A DNA stretch of 64,000 nucleotides from Lottia gigantea (lineage: Eukaryota > Mollusca > Gastropoda > Lottiidae): contig NW_008707550.1 of the NCBI RefSeq assembly GCF_000327385.1, positions 687,585 through 751,584 on the forward strand, in the 5' to 3' direction. The translations under genes and the position numbers were made by a program. Below the pieces are notes generated by a model. The model was not told the DNA's origin. It ran no database searches and saw only the letters and a list, made by a program, of their open reading frames with translations. Positions 47,549-59,399 of this stretch are shown piece after piece (positions within the stretch are counted from its first letter, which is position 1; every line of letters starts with the position of its first letter).

Positions 47549-47965
47549 ATGAATGCATTTCTCGATAAATACGGAAAAGACACGACCACAAACTTTCAAC
47601 TTGTGAAATGGGCCAAGGAATTGAACGTCTCGCCGTTTTATTATTGCATGCGAGATGAAATTGATGAACTGAAATATAAGAAAGGTAAATTTTACTCCAT
47701 CACAAACATTCACACGTCGGATCAAAAAGGAGTTCATTACTCTGCTCTACACAAAGATTCTTCGAATAACTTTTATTTGATTGATTCTTTCGGTCTAGAA
47801 CCGACAGAAGAGATTACGAAATTGACTAGCAAACCAATCAAATGTTCTATGTTTCAAATTCAAATGCCAGGACAAAAGCTGTGTGGACAGCTGTCGCTTT
47901 GGGTTTTATATCGGTTGAGTTTGGGAGAAAAGTTTGAAGAAATTATAATAAATTTAACTCAATAA
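47549..47965 (+). CDS. Adenain-like cysteine protease, Polinton
   Basis: About 138 residues. GVHYSALHKDSSNNFYLIDS carries the His and Asp-type residues, and MPGQKLCGQLSLWVLYRL carries the Gln and the nucleophile Cys of the adenovirus protease fold (C5/C48-like). Such proteases process capsid precursors. Length and motif spacing are normal for the family in Polintons. Confidence 0.8.
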   Translation: MNAFLDKYGKDTTTNFQLVKWAKELNVSPFYYCMRDEIDELKYKKGKFYSITNIHTSDQKGVHYSALHKDSSNNFYLIDSFGLEPTEEITKLTSKPIKCSMFQIQMPGQKLCGQLSLWVLYRLSLGEKFEEIIINLTQ

Positions 47966-48018
47966 AAATGGCAAACAAGTTTTGATTATGGTCTTTACCT
48001 CTAGAATCTAAAAATCCC

Positions 48019-49143
48019 ATGACGGCGTTTATAAACAAAGCGAAACCTTTTTTCGTGGATCAAATCGGAGACACCTTACAAGGGGATATCGATATGAACA
48101 ATTTCAAAATAACTAATTTAAAGTTTCCAGGAAACGAGAATGATGCCGTGAACAAGAAATATTTACTGGATCAAATTCAAATAGATAAGGACCATGTTGA
48201 AAATAGAATAACTGACGTGAAAAGATACCTCAGACGAACTATTAAAAATCTTGTGGACGAACCCAAATTACAACAAGAGTTAACGAGTTTGAAACGTCTT
48301 ATTCAAGAGGATAAAACAAGTCAGTTGATATCTAAATTAGACGATAAGATTACGAAGGTAAAAATAGACGTCCAACGTTTAATAGATAACCCAAATGTAA
48401 ACGAGGATAGATTGAAATGAAAACTAACCGCTTTGGAAAGAAAACTTGGCGAATTGCTAGCAGAACTAGACAAGACCGCGGAAAAAACCGAGTTACAAAA
48501 TTCAGTATCCAAATTGAACGAAAAGATCGCGAAGCAAAAATCAGATGTTCAAGATATAATTAACGCACTTCCCATTGACAAAGATACGTTGAAACGACAA
48601 TTGACTGCTTTGGATACTAAAATCGAATTAGACGAATTAGAAAAAGAAGTGGGTGTGATTAAAAACTTTCTTCAAAATAAATTTCGAGATGATATGAAAA
48701 ATTATATTAAAGAACAGGTCAATCTTTTGGTATCTAGAATTCATGACGATTTTTTGAGACAAGAGAGAAAGTTGAGCAAATTAGAATCTATTGTCACAGA
48801 CAAATCGTATTATTTCAATCTTCCATTCGAAAGTGACACTGTCTTCGATGGAAAAGACCAAATTTATAAATCAAACAAATACGGATTCAAAGCAGAAATA
48901 AAAGTAGGTTCTCTCGCATACGGAGAAGGTGGTGGTTATATTTGTAGAGCCAAGATAAACATCGAAAAAGAAAAAATAAAATATTCCTATCATCTTAAAG
49001 AGGACCATACGAAAAAAGAAATGTCGTTAGTACGCGTAGATGTTGTTACTTTTAATACCCGAAAATATAATAATGCTAGGCCAAACAAGTACGTTCTATA
49101 CTATATTCCGTGGTTCCATTTATCGGAAATTCACTTAATTTAA
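48019..49143 (+). pseudogene. Fibre-like coiled-coil protein region, Polinton
   Basis: The start, GDTLQGDIDMNNFKITNLKF followed by NDAVNKKYLLDQI, is the collar/tail-fibre-type motif seen in phage and Polinton fibre-like proteins. A long heptad-rich coiled coil follows, then a compact C-terminal domain with YYFNLPFESDTVFDG and GGGYICRAKI. Likely attachment or structural role. The region is not one clean frame. Confidence 0.6.
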
Positions 49144-49154
49144 CGACTTAAAAA

Positions 49155-49586
49155 ATGGAACTCGAAAGCAGACAACAATACATGAAAGACAAACAAGAAG
49201 AGTTGAAAATAAAGTTGAGACAGTACAATACATGCAGGAAAACATGGAGTAGAATCGATTCTTTTTTCAGTTCTAGCGTAGGAGTAACGGTGGCAACGGC
49301 CGTGACTGGTGGATTAATTCTTCCGGTCATCGTCCCAACCGTATTGGCTGCATTAACAGCCGTTCAAACGACCTCTTGCGGCCTCATCACTTTAGGTTTC
49401 ACAAGCAAAAAGAAAGCTCATTATAAAAAGAAAACGGATATCTTGAATATGTATCTTAATCAATTGTACATCTTTTTCGAAAGATCGAGAGAAGACAAGA
49501 ACATAACAGTTGAAGAATTAAAAGAATTCAAGAAAATTTTGGACAAATTCCAAACAGAAATATCAGCGGTCAAAATAAAGAAATAA
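49155..49586 (+). CDS. Small protein with two hydrophobic segments, Polinton
   Basis: A charged helix, then VGVTVATAVTGGLILPVIVP and TVLAALTAVQTTSCGLITLG, then a Lys-rich helical tail. I recall the same layout in unnamed genes between the fibre-like and polymerase genes of invertebrate Polintons. Function unknown. Confidence 0.6.
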   Translation: MELESRQQYMKDKQEELKIKLRQYNTCRKTWSRIDSFFSSSVGVTVATAVTGGLILPVIVPTVLAALTAVQTTSCGLITLGFTSKKKAHYKKKTDILNMYLNQLYIFFERSREDKNITVEELKEFKKILDKFQTEISAVKIKK

Positions 49587-49610
49587 TCAAAAATATATAC
49601 TTAAAAAAAT

Positions 49611-49904
49611 ATGAATAAAATCGAACACGATGAAACATTGATAGAAAACGCCCTATTTTCCGATGTTATCAAGGCTATCTCTGATAAATTTAAAACATTC
49701 AAAGGACAAATTAAAATAGATGGAGAGATAGTCGAGGAAGGGAATCACAGACAATACATGTCACTCCTCGGTTTCAATGCCAAAACTTTTCACAATATCT
49801 TTTCAAATATGGACAAAAAATCTGATGCTTCCGATTGGTATTTTACAGGAAAAATAATTTTAATGAAAGACAATTTCCAAGATCAAAAGATCGAGAGTTG
49901 GTAG
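49611..49904 (+). CDS. Small unnamed protein, Polinton
   Basis: 97 residues, hydrophilic, with KGQIKIDGEIVEEGNHRQYM. No family recognised. It sits directly upstream of the polymerase region in the same direction. Confidence 0.45.
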   Translation: MNKIEHDETLIENALFSDVIKAISDKFKTFKGQIKIDGEIVEEGNHRQYMSLLGFNAKTFHNIFSNMDKKSDASDWYFTGKIILMKDNFQDQKIESW

Positions 49905-52735
49905 AGGAGGAACTGATCTACTTAAAAAGATAAATGAATACGAAGGCGAAAATTGTTACATACCTACAGATGGTCACTGTTTTATCAAATGCGTCAATCG
50001 TGTTTTGAACAAAGATTTAACGTGTAAATTTCAAGAATACATCAACGGGTTTTCAAAAGCAAATATAAAAGGAGTGATGACTTGTGCTAGAATGAAGGAA
50101 TTCAACAAGAAATTTAACACTTCGTTTCAAATTTATAATCCCAAAAACAGACATTTTCATCCCAGAGAAGTTCACGATGAATTAGATTGGGTTTTTTACT
50201 TACACAAGTCGCATTTCTGTCTGATTAGAAGAAGCTAAAAAAGTTTGGGAATTCAAGAAATAGAAGACAATTACGAACAGGTGTGGAAAACGTGTAGAGA
50301 CGATAACGCAGTAACACAGGTTTCACCTCTCAAACTAAACGTGCTTTCGTGTATGAGTGATGATGCGTTATTCGCTTGGGATTGCGAAACGTATTCAGAA
50401 AAAAACAGTCGAAGAGCAATTCCTTATGCCTGCACTTTAATTAATTTAGAAAAACTAAGAAAAAAGTTAGAAACGATAAAAAATATCTTTCCAAATATAA
50501 ATCCTACTGATAATGTTCCAGAAGAATTTTATGATAAACTAATGAATGTAGTAGAACTATTTGTAGGTACAGATTGTATAGATCAAATGTTGAAATATTT
50601 AGGTCAATTTGATAGAAAGAGATTAATATTAATTTCTCATAACGGTAGTGGATTCGACAACTGGATCGTGCTTAAAAATGCAAAAAAACTAACGCATTGC
50701 CCTTTAAAAACACCCAGAGGAATTCTATCTTTTCCTTTATCTAATCCATACACAGATGAAGATTTACAGAAAAAATGGAAAAGACAGAAAGAAATAAAGG
50801 GTAATTATTTACAACATATTAATTTCACGTGTTCCTATCAATACGAATCCTCTAGTTTGGCTGCATGGGGAAATTCTTCCAATCTTCCCACGAATTTGAG
50901 AAAGATTGCCGACGTAGATATCGCTAAATACACGCAAGACAACTGGGAGGAATTGAGACACGAATGGGAACCTTACGCCAAGAGAGACACTCTCTGTTTG
51001 GGAGCTTGTTTGATAAAATACAACCAAGTCACGAAAGAAGTTGTAAACCAGAATATGTCCAATAATCTAACGGCTCCATCTTTATCTTTAAAGGGTTGGT
51101 ATTATTTATATCATTACGATAAAGAAATGGTTGAAGAAGAATGGTATGAAACTACTAGAATGGTTGCGAAACATACCGAAAAAGAAAATATAGAAAAAGT
51201 TTATTCGCACACTAATCCTTTTATAAGAAATTTTATCAGACGATCTATTAAAGGGGGAAGAGTTTCGGCAAATAGAAAATCATTTGAAACGAACAAAATG
51301 GATGAAATTTGTAACGTATCAAAGGAATATATTTCACAAACAGAAAGTAATAACATAATTGATTTATTCAAAGAATACAGTGCAAGCACAAAAGACAAAA
51401 CGGAGGTTCATTCGAGACTTAAAAAAAATAGAATGTACTAAACTAATGGCATTTGATTCTAACAGTTTATACGCTTCCGCCATGTCGGATTTAGACAGTG
51501 AATATCCGAGAGCGGAAAGTGGAAGACCGTTTCTACCAGAAGAAGAAAAAGAATTTGTAAAACTCTTCAATAAACAAAAATTCAGACCTAGAACAGCTAT
51601 TTTAACAGTGTGGTTTGACTATCCCAAAACCATGTTCTTCCAACCGATACCAGCTAAAGATAAAATCACTTTCACGAATAAAGAAGGTAAAAAGGAAACT
51701 GGTAACAAAATCAGGTTCAGAAATGGTTTCTGTCACGACGTTTTAACATCGGTCGATATTCAAGAAATAGTGAAAGCCGGTGGACGAATTATTAGAATAT
51801 TAGATGGTATAGTTTACGAAGAAAATTTTGAAACCCCACCCTATAGAGATCATATTTTAATTTTGAGAGATTTAAGAAATAAATATAAACGAGAAGGTAA
51901 TATTGTGGGTAGTAACTGCATGAAATTATTAGGTAATTCCTTGTATGGTAAATCAATTCAGAAAGATATATTCACAACTAGACATTTATGGAATGAAGCA
52001 ACTTTACAGGCCAACTTTGATTCACGTGTTAAAACCTATGAGAAAATTAATGATACTCAATATATTGTTGAAACAAGAATTGAAGAAAAAGAGATTACTA
52101 CCGAAGATAGTAAATCTACACGACTAACACCTAGTCATTTGGGATCATTCGTATTATCTCACAGTAAAAAAATAATGAACAATTTCATTCACGTCATAAA
52201 TGGATTTTATAAACCCGAAATATACTATACCGACACCGATAGTTTGTACATTTCATCCAAAAATTGGAAAAAACTAAACAGAACTGGTTTGGTCTCCGAA
52301 AAAGACTATTGCAAAGGTAAAAACGATTACGGTGACGGTGGAATTATATTTGGTTTATATTTAGCACCAAAAGTCAAATACAACATCGTTTTGACTTCTG
52401 ATGGTGTTTTGAAAGAAAAGAAAACGTTTAAAGGTTATTCTAATGATAAGATAAGTGTAGAAGATTACGTTCATTTAGCAAGCGGACATGATGTGTCGAA
52501 CGAATTTAATAAACCATGGGAAAAAAGTTTCACCAATGGAGTAGTTATTCCAAATGATAAACAAACTAAAGTTTTTAGAAGTTATTTGAATAATGTTAAA
52601 AGAAAACCACCAAACAGTGAAGGAATTATGTATCCTTACAACGACAAAGATGAGTATAGTTTTGATGAAAACTATGAATTTGATGATTTCGATTATCTTA
52701 CTATTCAAGAAGAGAATGAAGATTGTTTTAAATGA
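49905..52735 (+). pseudogene. Protein-primed DNA polymerase B region, Polinton
   Basis: The N-terminal part reads CYIPTDGHCFIKCVNRVL, an OTU-like or terminal-protein-proximal segment typical of invertebrate Polinton polymerases. Exonuclease motifs follow: FAWDCETYSEK (Exo I) and ILISHNGSGFDNWIV (Exo II). The palm has LMAFDSNSLYASAMSD (motif A), CMKLLGNSLYGKSIQK (motif B) and IYYTDTDSLYIS (motif C, DTD). This is the replicative enzyme of the element. The region is broken in a few places. It ends just before the convergent minor-capsid-like region. Confidence 0.88.
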
Positions 52736-52736
52736 A

Positions 52737-53391
52737 GTTGAATGACAATTTCTTCGTTGCCAAAGTCTATGAACCTGTTTTTACCTTCTTTGATTTCCAG
52801 ATTTATATCTTTGATCATGAAAGAATTGACTGGTAAATAGGTCGTTTGAAACGGTTTCTCTATAATTCTGTATCCGATCGGCACCGTAAAAGTCGGTATG
52901 CTGTATATGATTTGGCGTTTGTGCTTGTCGAAAAATCCACCGTTGATCAAATTACAGTGAATGTTGATCACGTCGATGTCGTTCTCGATGTTGGCCTTGT
53001 GCGGCGCCAATGTCGATTGCGCGTATATTCGTTTATCGAACCCTAGTAACGCATTCAACGAATTTTCTACGTTGAAATCGACTTGACTGTTATTTCTGAT
53101 ATTGTTTTTGCCGTTCACGCTTCCTGCTTATTCGGATAAGTAATCGTTGATGGCTACGTATTCGTAGCTTCCCGCTAGTAAGCTTATGATTTTGAACGTA
53201 ACTCCGTTATCCGTCGATATTTTTAGTTGATTGTTTTTTTCGTTGATGTTTCTAATGGAATTGTAAACGGAGAAATACTTTAATCCCAGTTCGTACTGTT
53301 TATTGCGATCGAGTTCATACTCGTAGTCTAGAGATAATTTGATGTCTGATTTATTCGAGGTGATAACGAACAATTGTTCTTTATTGGACAT
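52737..53391 (-). pseudogene. Minor-capsid/penton-like region, Polinton
   Basis: LFVITSNKSDIKLSLDYEYE, then YELGLKYFSVYNSIRNI, then AGSYEYVAIND, and near the end DFGNEEIVIQLHLK. This order of blocks (TSNxS, a GLxxFxxYNSI turn, GSYE, and a final EIxxxLHL) recurs in an abundant unnamed protein of animal Polintons taken to be the minor capsid or penton jelly-roll. Assignment from memory of the pattern. Not one clean frame. Confidence 0.6.
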
Positions 53392-53429
53392 TTTTAATGA
53401 CGTTTATATAGTCTTTTTTAGTGATGATT

Positions 53430-54200
53430 TTTTCTCCAAAAGCCGTTTTAATATGCTATTGACTTCGTTGTATTGTCTGTCCGATTGATGACCTTCCTTC
53501 ATGGCCGCTAAAATAATATTATTTCTAATCTATTAAGCAATTCTTTATTGTTGTCGGATAAAAACGTTATACCTTGTCCAGATGCCACCATATCATTGAA
53601 TTCGTCTATTTCTTGTATGATTGGATAATCTTCTGCATAATCATCTACATCCTCTTCCTCAATAACTTTTGTTATATATAAATCAACTTCTTTCAATCTT
53701 CTTGTTTCGGGTCCTCACTGTCTGATCGCATGTAGAAATTTTGAGTATGCTACTAAATCCTTGTAATCGGCAATTTCAACATCCTTGCCATTCATTAAAT
53801 CTATTAACCCTCTCGTTTAAAGTCTTTTGTGTCGATTTTGAATTGTGGTGAATTTCCACTAAATCTTATTCTAAAACCATTAAACAATAACCCCACTTCA
53901 TCAATGATTGGTGAAATGCTCTTTGGTAAATCTGGGTCAGGGTTTGAAAAAAGACGTTTTATATCATCTAATGTCCTAATTATAATACCATTATATTCAA
54001 TCGGTTTGGGTTCTATATGAGGGGTGGGTTCTATAACGAGTCTCTTTTTAATATCTTCTTGACTTTTTAATATGGGTTGAAATAGAGTCTGTAGATTTTC
54101 CGTTAATCAGAGTTGTTGTAATCTGTTATTTTCAACTTGGGTCTTTATTTTATTCTTAGCTTTGATATATTCTCTGTTTCTTTTTAAAATATTATTTCAA
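53430..54200 (-). pseudogene. Unnamed Polinton region, strongly decayed
   Basis: Only fragments are open. One reads DLMNGKDVEIADYKDLVAYS, reminiscent of a widespread unnamed Polinton protein with a TPGL...YKDLV core. Another is acidic (EEEDVDDYAEDYPIIQEID). It lies between the minor-capsid-like and ATPase genes on the same strand. Confidence 0.4.
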
Positions 54201-54224
54201 TCCGTCATTTTAAAAAAAAAAAAA

Positions 54225-54956
54225 TTAACATATATCGATCATAACTCTTTCTCCCGCAGGTTTTCTAGTATTTACAAATACATATCCATGATCATCTGGG
54301 TTTCTCCATTGAGCTTTACAAACCTTTTTAAATGTATCTCTATCCATTCCGTGATTTCTAGACTGAATGATTTGAGATAAATCTTTATCATTTAATTCAA
54401 ATAATAAAAAACAATTTGCATTTTTTCTAATGAACATAGAATCCATCCCGTAAAAAGATTTGGATTGGTATATGCAGTGACAGTTGTGATGTCTTCCTTT
54501 GGTGAAGAATTGTTGTTGAATAGTTTGATTTCTTTGCGCTACGCAGTCGTCAAACAATATTAAGTTTTTTCGATTGTTATCAATATTAGACAAGTCTAGA
54601 TCATTAACATTTTTCGTAAGAAAAACTTTTATATCCGTTGGATTGAAAGATGGATTCTTTGATTTAATGAAGTTTTCTATGATATCTTTTATTTCCACTT
54701 CTTCTTCGTTTTCTTTGTAATATTGAAATATGTCTTGAACGTCTTTCTTTGGTAAATATTCTAAAGCTTTGAGGAATTGATAATACGATTGCTCTGGTGT
54801 TGTTGTGTAGATATACAGAGAATCGAAATCTAAAAGGTTTGGTGTTGTCAACGTGTTAAAAGTGAGATGAGTTTTCCCAGAACCTGAACTACCGCAAATA
54901 CACATGAGCATTGGGTTACTAGGAAATTTGTCCGAATGTTTGAATTTCTTGCCCAT
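54225..54956 (-). CDS. FtsK/HerA-type packaging ATPase, Polinton
   Basis: 243 residues in one frame. Walker A is MCICGSSGSGKTHLTF, Walker B is NLILFDDCVAQR, followed by the sensor-like HHNCHCIYQSKSFYG. This family drives DNA into capsids in Polintons and related viruses. Start MGKKFKHSDKFP gives the usual short lead before Walker A. It is the last Polinton gene before the Penelope-like element. Confidence 0.88.
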   Translation of the reverse strand: MGKKFKHSDKFPSNPMLMCICGSSGSGKTHLTFNTLTTPNLLDFDSLYIYTTTPEQSYYQFLKALEYLPKKDVQDIFQYYKENEEEVEIKDIIENFIKSKNPSFNPTDIKVFLTKNVNDLDLSNIDNNRKNLILFDDCVAQRNQTIQQQFFTKGRHHNCHCIYQSKSFYGMDSMFIRKNANCFLLFELNDKDLSQIIQSRNHGMDRDTFKKVCKAQWRNPDDHGYVFVNTRKPAGERVMIDIC

Positions 54957-55060
54957 TTTTATTTATTACATTTTCGTACCAAAAATCACCCCGTTGCCTT
55001 TTTACTTTGAAAGGAAGATTCCCTCGCCCGAACGTATGTTTTTAAAAAGTTATTTTCATT

Positions 55061-56677
55061 ATGCTCCCTAACTACAACAACCACTGGCAAGAAGCCAGAC
55101 ATAGAAACACTAATCGTCAACCAAACCAGTATCACGTACCCTGTCTTCCATCAACCTCTACCACCTACCAATCGCCGACCACCAACCAACCCATCCAGCT
55201 ATATCCCACCCCATCGCCGACCTACCTACAACACCTACCAATCAAGAGGTAACCATCGACCTGACCAACAACAGAAACGACTACCAGCCCACCGACGCCA
55301 ACCAGTCCCCACTTATAAGGAGGAAGAACCCTTTGTGAAGGTGTTCTTCCAAGTTTTGCAGTGCCTCCATCATTTGGCAATCCTTACCCTTCAACAGCAA
55401 GGCCAACCAGCGTTTACCTTCAAACGCAAAGTCTCTGAGTTGGATAGTTTTATCCGTCCAGCAATGAAAACATCAGCTGTTGACGCGAATATTAGATCTC
55501 TCAATCGTACATGGCTCTCTAAGGTTACGCAGGTCCTGATCGACCATTACCAAACCACACTTCAAGAGAAGCTGACCACCATTCGTACCAAGTCTTTATC
55601 ATCACCTGCCGTCGACCGCATTGTTTCTCAAGCCCTGTCCTGGGCCCGTCGCTCCTATGGGAAACGTCTCACTCAAGCTGTAATCACCAAGTTCTACCAA
55701 ACAATCAACGAAACAAAAACCAGAGTAACCATATCTCTACCAACTGAAATGGATACTACACCTGCACCATCTAGAGCCACGACGCTGCCGAACCAAACCC
55801 CTAAACGAGCCCGAAGTTCACCTACTCCTAGTCCAGCAGACATAGGTAAACGCTCTCTTAGAGAGGGCACTCTCCTTCTCTTTTCACTTTCAGAATCGTC
55901 TTCCCCTTCCACACCATCTGAATCTTCCCCACGTGATCCAGGATCCGCCAACCTTTCTTCCTTCTGTGCGTTTTTGGACCAGCAAACCACCCCTCAGTCT
56001 CCATCCAAGTCGAGATGTACATCCAGACCTTCCCCCCCTCGAACGAGATCCCAGTCCGTTCCCAATGCTACAATTCTAACAACTACCAAACCAGTACCAA
56101 TCACACCGTCGACGACCATTATATCCGCTACCAAACCGTATTTTCACCAAACCAAGGACAAATCGTTATGGAAGCTACCCGCTTTAAAGAAATCTACCTT
56201 AATTATTGGATCATCTAACCTGAATCGAATTAACAAAACCAGTTCAGACACTGAAATACATTCTTACCCCGGTGCCCAAATCCATCACATACAGTCAATC
56301 CTGGAATCATACGACCATGATCCCAAACCTACTACCATTATTCTTCATGTAGGCCTCAACAACCGTGATCAGCTACCAAAGACCTCCTTTAACCAGCCCA
56401 GAAATTAATCGCCACAGCCAACAAAACCTTCCCAAACTCCAAGATCCTCTTCACATGTATACCCATTTCAAATAAAATGTCGAAGAAAGCAGAACAGAAC
56501 CTCAGCACTCTCAACAACATGATGATGGAGTCCAGTATCAACAGCGCAACAATCTTACCACCCTACGAAGAAGAATTCGAACCAGTTGATAATCTTCATT
56601 GGTCTCCAGAAACAGCAAACAGCATTTATTTGTTTTGGATACACCAGCTTCAAGCATCGAGTAAGTCTTTAAACTAA
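55061..56677 (+). pseudogene. First ORF of the Penelope-like element: helical region plus SGNH hydrolase
   Basis: After a Pro/Thr/Gln-rich start comes a helical domain (WLSKVTQVLIDHYQTTLQEK, then LSWARRSYGKRLTQAVI), a Pro/Ser-rich linker, and an SGNH fold: STLIIGSSNLNRI (nucleophile Ser block), IHSYPGAQIHHI (Gly block), IILHVGLNNRDQL (Asn block) and VDNLHWSPETANSIY (Asp-x-x-His block). All four catalytic blocks are present, though spread over two open segments that change frame near 56400-56480. SGNH or esterase-like ORF1 proteins are known from CR1-type LINEs; in a Penelope context I recall only unnamed fish ORFs. Possible role: lipid or membrane association of the particle. Confidence 0.7.
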
Positions 56678-56900
56678 TTACTGGGGATAAAAATACTGAG
56701 AGGCCACCGCTAGGCCAAACTGTAGTTAACTTGAGCCGCAAAATTCTCACACCCCTTCAGCATTCAATCTTAGACCGTGGACTTAAATTTATTCCCACAC
56801 AAAAGATAGCTAACTTGAATTATCTCCGACCATCCATTGAACGATTTCAACGAAATCTTAGCTGCACATTCGAAACCACCCCCCACGTGGTGCTAGAACA

Positions 56901-58921
56901 ATGTTTATTCCTAAATCCACGTGGACACCCCCTCAGGCCGCCATCCATCCTGAAATATTGAAAGCATTTGCGAGTATGAATAACCAAATAGTGAACCTTT
57001 CCATAACACACGAAAAGCCTAATCTGACACGAGTGGAACGTGAAGCGTTAAACTTACTTAAGAAAGACGATAGCATTGTTATTAAAAAGAGTGACAAGGG
57101 TTCATATTGTGTCATTCTGAATAGGGAGGATTACGTTTCAGAAGCAGAGAATCAACTGAATAATCCTAAACACTATGCCATTTTACCGAAACCAATTTTC
57201 AAAGAAACTCCTTACATGATTAACAATATTCTTGCCGATTTAGTCAAAACTAGTTATCTCAAACAGAAACAATATGACTATCTGTCTGCCAAACCTGATT
57301 GTCGCGAGAGACATTTGTACACTTTGCCTAAAATCCATAAGAATCCAACCAAGGAGTGATTTATCTCGAATAAAATCCCTAAAGGCCGCCCGATTATATC
57401 TGACTGTGGTAGTGAGTCATATGCAGTGTCAGAATACATTGATCATTTCTTACTACCTCTAGCATGTCAACATCGCGCCTACCTTAAAGACACAACCGAT
57501 TTTGTCAATAAAATAAAAAATCTTCGAGTTCCCTCTAATGCTATTTTAATTTCTATCGACGTTTCTTCTATGTATACCAATATCGATAACACTACTGGTT
57601 TAACGGCAGTTCGTAAAGCTTTTAATAGAAACCCAGATCCAAACAGACCCGACGATGCAATTCTACAGCTTTTAGAGATTTGTCTTAGTCGAAACGATTT
57701 CACATTTAATGGTAAAACATATTTACAAACTTCAGGGACAGCAATGGGCAAACGATTCGCCCCTTCGTACGCAAACCTTTTCATGGCAGAGTGGGAACGT
57801 TGCCCCTCTGTCCATTTGACCCACTTTTTTACGGACGCTTTTTGGATGACATTTTTATGGTTTGGACTTATTCTATCGAACAGTTTTGGGAATTCTTTGA
57901 AATTCTCAACAACCACCATCCTTCTATCAAACTAACCGCAAACGTGAGTGACAAAAGCATAGACTTTCTCGATACCAGAGTCTTTAAGGGAGATTCCATA
58001 GCAGAAACAAATAAACTGGATATTAAAGTGTATTTCAAAGAAACTGATACTCATCAACTCTTGCACAAGAGCTCCTTTCACCCAAAACATACCTTTTCTG
58101 GTATAATTAAGTCACAAGTTTTACGATTTCATCGAATTTGTACAAGATCTTCTGATTTCAACCAAGCCTGTACGATTGTTTTCTCAAAACTGAAAGAGCG
58201 TGGGTACTCTAAACGATTTTTACGAAACATAAAAAATTCCACCTTAGCACAGATAGCAGCTAAAAACAGACTTTGTGCCGAAGTACCTCCAGGTTTAAGA
58301 AGTGCTCCATGTTTGTCCAGTAGATGCAAAACATGTCCCTTTATATCAGAAACTCATTATTTTGTAAGCAACTCTACGAATAAAAGGTACCCGATCCAGG
58401 AACATCTAACATGTGAACATTCGAATGTAATATATTTAATTTCATGCAAGAAATGCCCCAAACAATATGTAGGAGAAACTAAGAATAAATTACGAACTCG
58501 CTTTAATGCTCATAGGTCAGACATCAAATTAAAGAAAGACAAGCCTGTTTCTAATCATTTCAACCTCGACGACCACTCAATAGACGATCTCGCCCTAATC
58601 CCAATTGAGCGTATAGAAATTGACTTGCCCGAAGATGAAACTACCAAATTCCGTCAATCTAGGGAAGCCCATTGGATTGAGACATTGAATACAGCAAGAC
58701 CTATAGGACTAAATATTCATCATAATGTAGGCATAGCACCCTTTGTTGTCCCGTTTAATACAACCAGCAATCGAGCGAGCAAGATAGTTCATGCCCACTA
58801 TAAGAGCCTTCAAGAGAAATTCCCCCATGTCTATAAGCAGAAAATGATAGTTGCATATTCCAAAAATAAGAACTTAAATGATAATATTGTTCATAGTAAA
58901 CTAAAAACAATCAGCACATAA
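56901..58921 (+). pseudogene. Penelope-type reverse transcriptase and GIY-YIG endonuclease
   Basis: Upstream block KKSDKGSYCVILNREDYVSE, then LYTLPKIHKNP, then RT motif A ILISIDVSSMYTNI, motif B SGTAMGKRFAPSYANLFMAE and motif C YGRFLDDIFMVW. Near the end VIYLISCKKCPKQYVGETKN and LRTRFNAHRSDI form the GIY-YIG nuclease with the Cys pair and the His-containing helix seen in canonical Penelope elements. At least two frame changes lie between 57350 and 57940, so the palm is not in one frame. The GIY-YIG part shares its open segment with motif C and ends at TAA 58921. Confidence 0.88.
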
Positions 58922-59084
58922 CAGATACTATACTTCTCGCCCATTGGGCGAGTTATTTTTTCTAATTTCAGATCAGAATAAGAACAGAAGAAAACTCAAT
59001 ATATCAAGACCCTTAATCCTAATTTCTAAATAAAGTGTCTGCTCCACCCTAGGCCTGTACATTTGGGAGAATCAAACCCTCCCT

Positions 59085-59340
59085 TCCCCGAACTTGAAAA
59101 TTCAACATACTAACTTGAAAATTCAAGTTACTAAATTCAACATACTAACCTGAAAATTCAACATACTAACTTGAAAATTCAACATACTAGCTTGAAAATT
59201 CAAGATACTAACTTGAAAATTCAACATATTAACTTAAAAATTCAACAAACTAACTTAAACATACTAACTTGAAAATTCAACATACTAGCTTTAAAATTCA
59301 TCGTACTAACTTGAAAATTCAACATACTAACTTGAAAATT
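59085..59340 (+). repeat. 21-bp minisatellite at the 3' end of the Penelope-like element
   Basis: About twelve units of AACTTGAAAATTCAACATACT with small changes, directly followed by an uninterrupted run of about 27 A (59342-59367). Confidence 0.9.
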
Positions 59341-59399
59341 CAAAAAAAAAAAAAAAAAAAAAAAAAATGAATGGCCCTAATACGCTTCCGTACGTACTA

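Larger units (their letters stand above)
45686..54990. mobile_element. Polinton/Maverick element, fossil, incomplete
   Basis: A block of virus-like genes without introns. On +: a short hydrophobic ORF, PLA2-like plus integrase domains, adenain-type protease, fibre-like coiled coil, a two-helix membrane protein, and protein-primed DNA polymerase B. On -: minor-capsid-like region, an unnamed region, and the packaging ATPase. This gene set defines Polintons. It is broken in at least a handful of places, yet several frames remain open, so it is probably not very old. No major capsid gene and no terminal inverted repeats were recognised. The right side is cut off by, or replaced by, the Penelope-like element. 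Confidence 0.9.
55040..59366 (+). mobile_element. Penelope-like retroelement
   Basis: From 5' to 3': a Pro/Ser/Thr-rich ORF ending in an SGNH-hydrolase domain, a reverse transcriptase of the Penelope type, a GIY-YIG endonuclease, AATAAA at 59029-59034, a 21-bp minisatellite and a poly-A run. RT followed by GIY-YIG defines Penelope-like elements, which have no capsid or envelope genes. The coding region is spread over several frames, so it is not active. The 5' boundary is placed by the end of Polinton sequence and is approximate; the 3' boundary is the poly-A run. Confidence 0.85.
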
